Shown: in pieces, positions 63,642-64,000 of the stretch
Numbering within the stretch: the first letter of the stretch is position 1
How the letters are laid out: every line of letters starts with the position of its first letter
From: Prostheceraeus crozeri
Taxonomy: Eukaryota; Platyhelminthes; Polycladida; Euryleptidae
DNA: 64,000 bases
Reading direction: 5' to 3'
Assembly: GCA_907163375.1 (NCBI GenBank)
Contig: CAJQUW010015335.1
Coordinates: 5,001 to 69,000 of the forward strand
The notes under the pieces: generated by a model
Told to the model about the DNA's origin: nothing
The model's input: the letters and a program-made list of their open reading frames with translations, nothing else
The model's database searches: none
Translations under genes and position numbers: made by a program

Positions 63642-64000
63642 TTATTCCAATGACCTGTTATTTTTGATAATCATTGACTTGGGAATGATAGCACTTGTCA
63701 ATTTTATGAACCAGTTTTCAACATTAAAAATAATGCTAACTTGTACAAGTTATGATTCCTATCTCTAATCATTAAAAATAATTCTAACGTGTACATTTTA
63801 TGATCGATTTCCAATCTTAAATTCAATCTTTAACATTTATTTTAACTTCTATTCTATCATGATATGACCTATAACCCATTACTATCAACAGAATAAAAAT
63901 AATCATAGCTTACCATGTATGTTTATTGCATGGAGGATTGAAATAAAGAAATTAAAGAATGGATACACATACAGACATATGTTACAAATTAAAGAATCTA
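63642..64000 (+). repeat. Right copy of the direct repeat
   Basis: Second copy of 61645-62012, cut by the window end. Confidence 0.85.

Overview
The window is animal nuclear DNA, AT-rich and almost wholly built of nested transposable elements. The mix of elements (Polinton, Crypton-type tyrosine recombinase, permuted Penelope-like element, pogo, Tc1, Harbinger, Ty3/Gypsy) points to an invertebrate, probably marine. I cannot name the species. Only one likely ordinary host gene is visible, an MFSD1-like transporter at 27.5-28.8 kb.

Layout. 0-4 kb: a Harbinger transposase (minus) with one clear end at 3245, beside a Myb/SANT-like Harbinger protein gene. 4.6-7.7 kb: a Penelope scrap and two Tc1 relics. 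8.84-13.24 kb: a small GGCC-ended DNA transposon with a 3.9 kb Ty3/Gypsy element inserted in its left terminal repeat (target duplication CACAG). 13.7-15.8 kb: a Crypton-like tyrosine recombinase flanked by GCTATGATGACGCTA-type repeats. 16.1-23.4 kb: a Penelope-like element with its GIY-YIG nuclease before the reverse transcriptase (Naiad-type), bounded by 99 bp direct repeats and carrying a pogo transposon. 24-26.6 kb: inverted Penelope-like repeats and a Tc1 element. 29.4-31.4 kb: two head-to-head Penelope 3' ends, each split by a roughly 0.6 kb element with an 8 bp target duplication. 34.2-35.4 kb: more Penelope debris. 35.4-57.4 kb: a Harbinger transposase gene split by a 20,553 bp Polinton. 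57.4-61.6 kb: no genes seen. 61.6-64 kb: an adenovirus core-protein-X-like ORF and a DEDDh-nuclease-like ORF between direct repeats.

The Polinton (35703-56255) has 300 bp terminal inverted repeats with about four mismatches and a 6 bp target duplication (AAGATC), so it is young. It carries the standard set: packaging ATPase, chromodomain integrase, penton-like and major capsid proteins, adenain-type protease, core-like basic proteins and protein-primed-type DNA polymerase B. Most virion genes are open, while the polymerase is broken. Accessory genes are the surprise: a TATA-binding-protein-like protein, an overlapping ORF with weak PC4-like features, a UBA-RING protein resembling the C-terminal half of IAPs, and a multi-exon zinc-finger/coiled-coil gene. 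Several of its genes have their own TATA boxes with CRE-, AP-1- or CCAAT-like sites. A virus-borne TBP-like factor acting on virus TATA promoters is the most interesting hypothesis here.
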